Assembly: GCA_902772685.1 (NCBI GenBank)
Contig: CACYBO010000225.1
Coordinates: forward strand, 1-16,564
Reading direction: 5' to 3'
DNA length: 16,564 nucleotides
From: an uncultured Eubacteriales bacterium
GTDB lineage: Bacteria; Bacillota; Clostridia; Peptostreptococcales; Anaerovoracaceae
Part shown: in pieces, positions 16,102 through 16,564 of the stretch
How the letters are laid out: each line of letters begins with the position of its first letter
How positions within the stretch are numbered: the stretch's first letter is position 1
Notes under the pieces: generated by a model
What the model was told of the DNA's origin: nothing
Databases searched by the model: none
What the model saw: only the letters and a program-made list of their open reading frames with translations
Position numbers and translations under genes: made by a program

Positions 16102-16138
16102 ATCACCCTGGTTTCAAACTTGCTGAAATCAGGGTGAT
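16102..16138 (+). promoter_or_regulatory. 15-bp inverted repeat before the last gene
   Basis: 16102-16116 pairs with 16124-16138 over 15 bp with one G-U wobble and a 7-base loop (16117-16123). No T-tract follows, so it is at best an atypical terminator for the CAP-protein gene. Its 3' arm ends five bases before the TATAAT of the next gene and covers the -35 region, so it could instead be an operator. Confidence 0.6.
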
Positions 16139-16149
16139 TCATGTATAAT
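16120..16149 (+). promoter_or_regulatory. Promoter of the partial secreted-protein gene
   Basis: Perfect TATAAT at 16144-16149 with only a poor -35 (TTGCTG at 16120-16125, 18-base spacer). The -10 block is identical over 17 bases to that of the CAP-protein gene, and the distance from TATAAT to ATG (37 bases between) is the same in both. Confidence 0.6.
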
Positions 16150-16186
16150 AACAACGTATGATGACGTTTTATATGGAGAGACAGAC

Positions 16187-16564
16187 ATGATGAAAAAGTT
16201 GGGTAAGTTTTCAGTGCTGACAATGATAGCGGCACTTTTTGTTTTTGCATTTGCCACAGTGGCTTTTGCCGAGGAGGCGGATGAAGAACAGCTCGTGCAG
16301 CCTGTAGAGGTAGAATCGCCTGACCTGCCAGTCGGCGGATGGGCGCCGGCGGAGCCGGTCTATGTGCCGACGGATCTGGTGGTGAACGGCAGCGGCAAAT
16401 CGGGTAAGATTCAGAGCAGCAAAAACAGGATCAATGCCGATCCGAATTCTGTGTTCACGAAGGGAACTGCAAAAACAGGATACAATGCGCTGACTGCGGG
16501 ACAGAAGCAACTATATAATGCAATCGATGCTGCCGCCACTGAATTCATGAATGCGGAGAAAGAC
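16187..16564 (+). CDS. Secreted protein, 3' end beyond the window
   Basis: An open frame of 126 codons runs to the last base. Two ATGs are adjacent (16187 and 16190). The first is chosen because GGAG at 16175-16178 is eight bases away and because its distance to TATAAT equals that of the CAP-protein gene. The signal peptide MMKKLGKFSVLTMIAALFVF... with cleavage likely at AFA|EE closely matches that of the CAP protein (VLT..AALFVFA); 20 bases of DNA coding for it (16232-16251 and 12549-12568) are identical. The mature part starts acidic and Pro-rich (VESPDLPVGGWAPAEP) and then shows YNALTAGQKQLYNAIDAAATEF. That last segment resembles the helix found ahead of transglutaminase-like domains in some clostridial secreted proteins, but no catalytic domain is in view, so the function is open. 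Confidence 0.85.
   Translation, partial: MMKKLGKFSVLTMIAALFVFAFATVAFAEEADEEQLVQPVEVESPDLPVGGWAPAEPVYVPTDLVVNGSGKSGKIQSSKNRINADPNSVFTKGTAKTGYNALTAGQKQLYNAIDAAATEFMNAEKD

Noticed and set aside
1..16564. CRISPR, transposon, phage, tRNA or rRNA signals
   Set aside because: No regularly spaced short repeats, transposase-like proteins, terminal inverted repeats or RNA gene signatures were seen; the repeats present are all protein-coding modules or short promoter repeats.

Overview
The window looks like part of the chromosome of a Gram-positive anaerobe of the Bacillota (Clostridia-type), probably a host-associated commensal. The grounds are AGGAGG-type ribosome binding sites, near-consensus sigma-A promoters, Sec signal peptides on repeat-rich secreted proteins, and a three-gene flavoprotein/iron-sulphur set typical of anaerobic glycerol-3-phosphate metabolism. 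I cannot name a genus. Every gene lies on the + strand. No rRNA, tRNA, CRISPR array, transposase or phage gene was seen, and no gene-free stretch exceeds 300 bases.

Layout. (1) 1-6186: the 3' part of a giant secreted protein, open at the left edge. It has several right-handed beta-helix modules, one InlB/Listeria-Bacteroides repeat, a long array of alpha-helical repeats including a FIVAR-like unit, and a lysine-rich C-terminal module. A good intrinsic terminator follows at 6241-6278. (2) 6334-7338: galE (UDP-glucose 4-epimerase), driven by a near-consensus promoter so close to the ATG that the mRNA may be leaderless. (3) 7488-8039: a small secreted Ig-like protein whose natural start seems to be broken by one inserted base. 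(4) 8088-12451: a tight five-gene operon. It holds a GlpA-like FAD oxidoreductase with a C-terminal [2Fe-2S] domain, a GlpB-like FAD oxidoreductase, a DUF1667 Cys-rich protein and two different HAD-family phosphatases. (5) 12501-16085: a secreted CAP-domain protein with Ig-like domains, seven CxxC motifs and the same C-terminal module as gene 1. (6) 16187-16564: the 5' end of another secreted protein, cut by the right edge.

The window therefore has two themes. One is a family of modular secreted proteins that share interchangeable parts: genes 1 and 5 share the C-terminal module, and genes 5 and 6 share promoter, leader and signal peptide. The other is a metabolic block with galE, a predicted glycerol-3-phosphate oxidation triad and two sugar-phosphate-type phosphatases. 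The most interesting feature is the shared C-terminal module on proteins without LPXTG or a transmembrane anchor. It may be a non-covalent cell-surface retention domain, but that function is inference.
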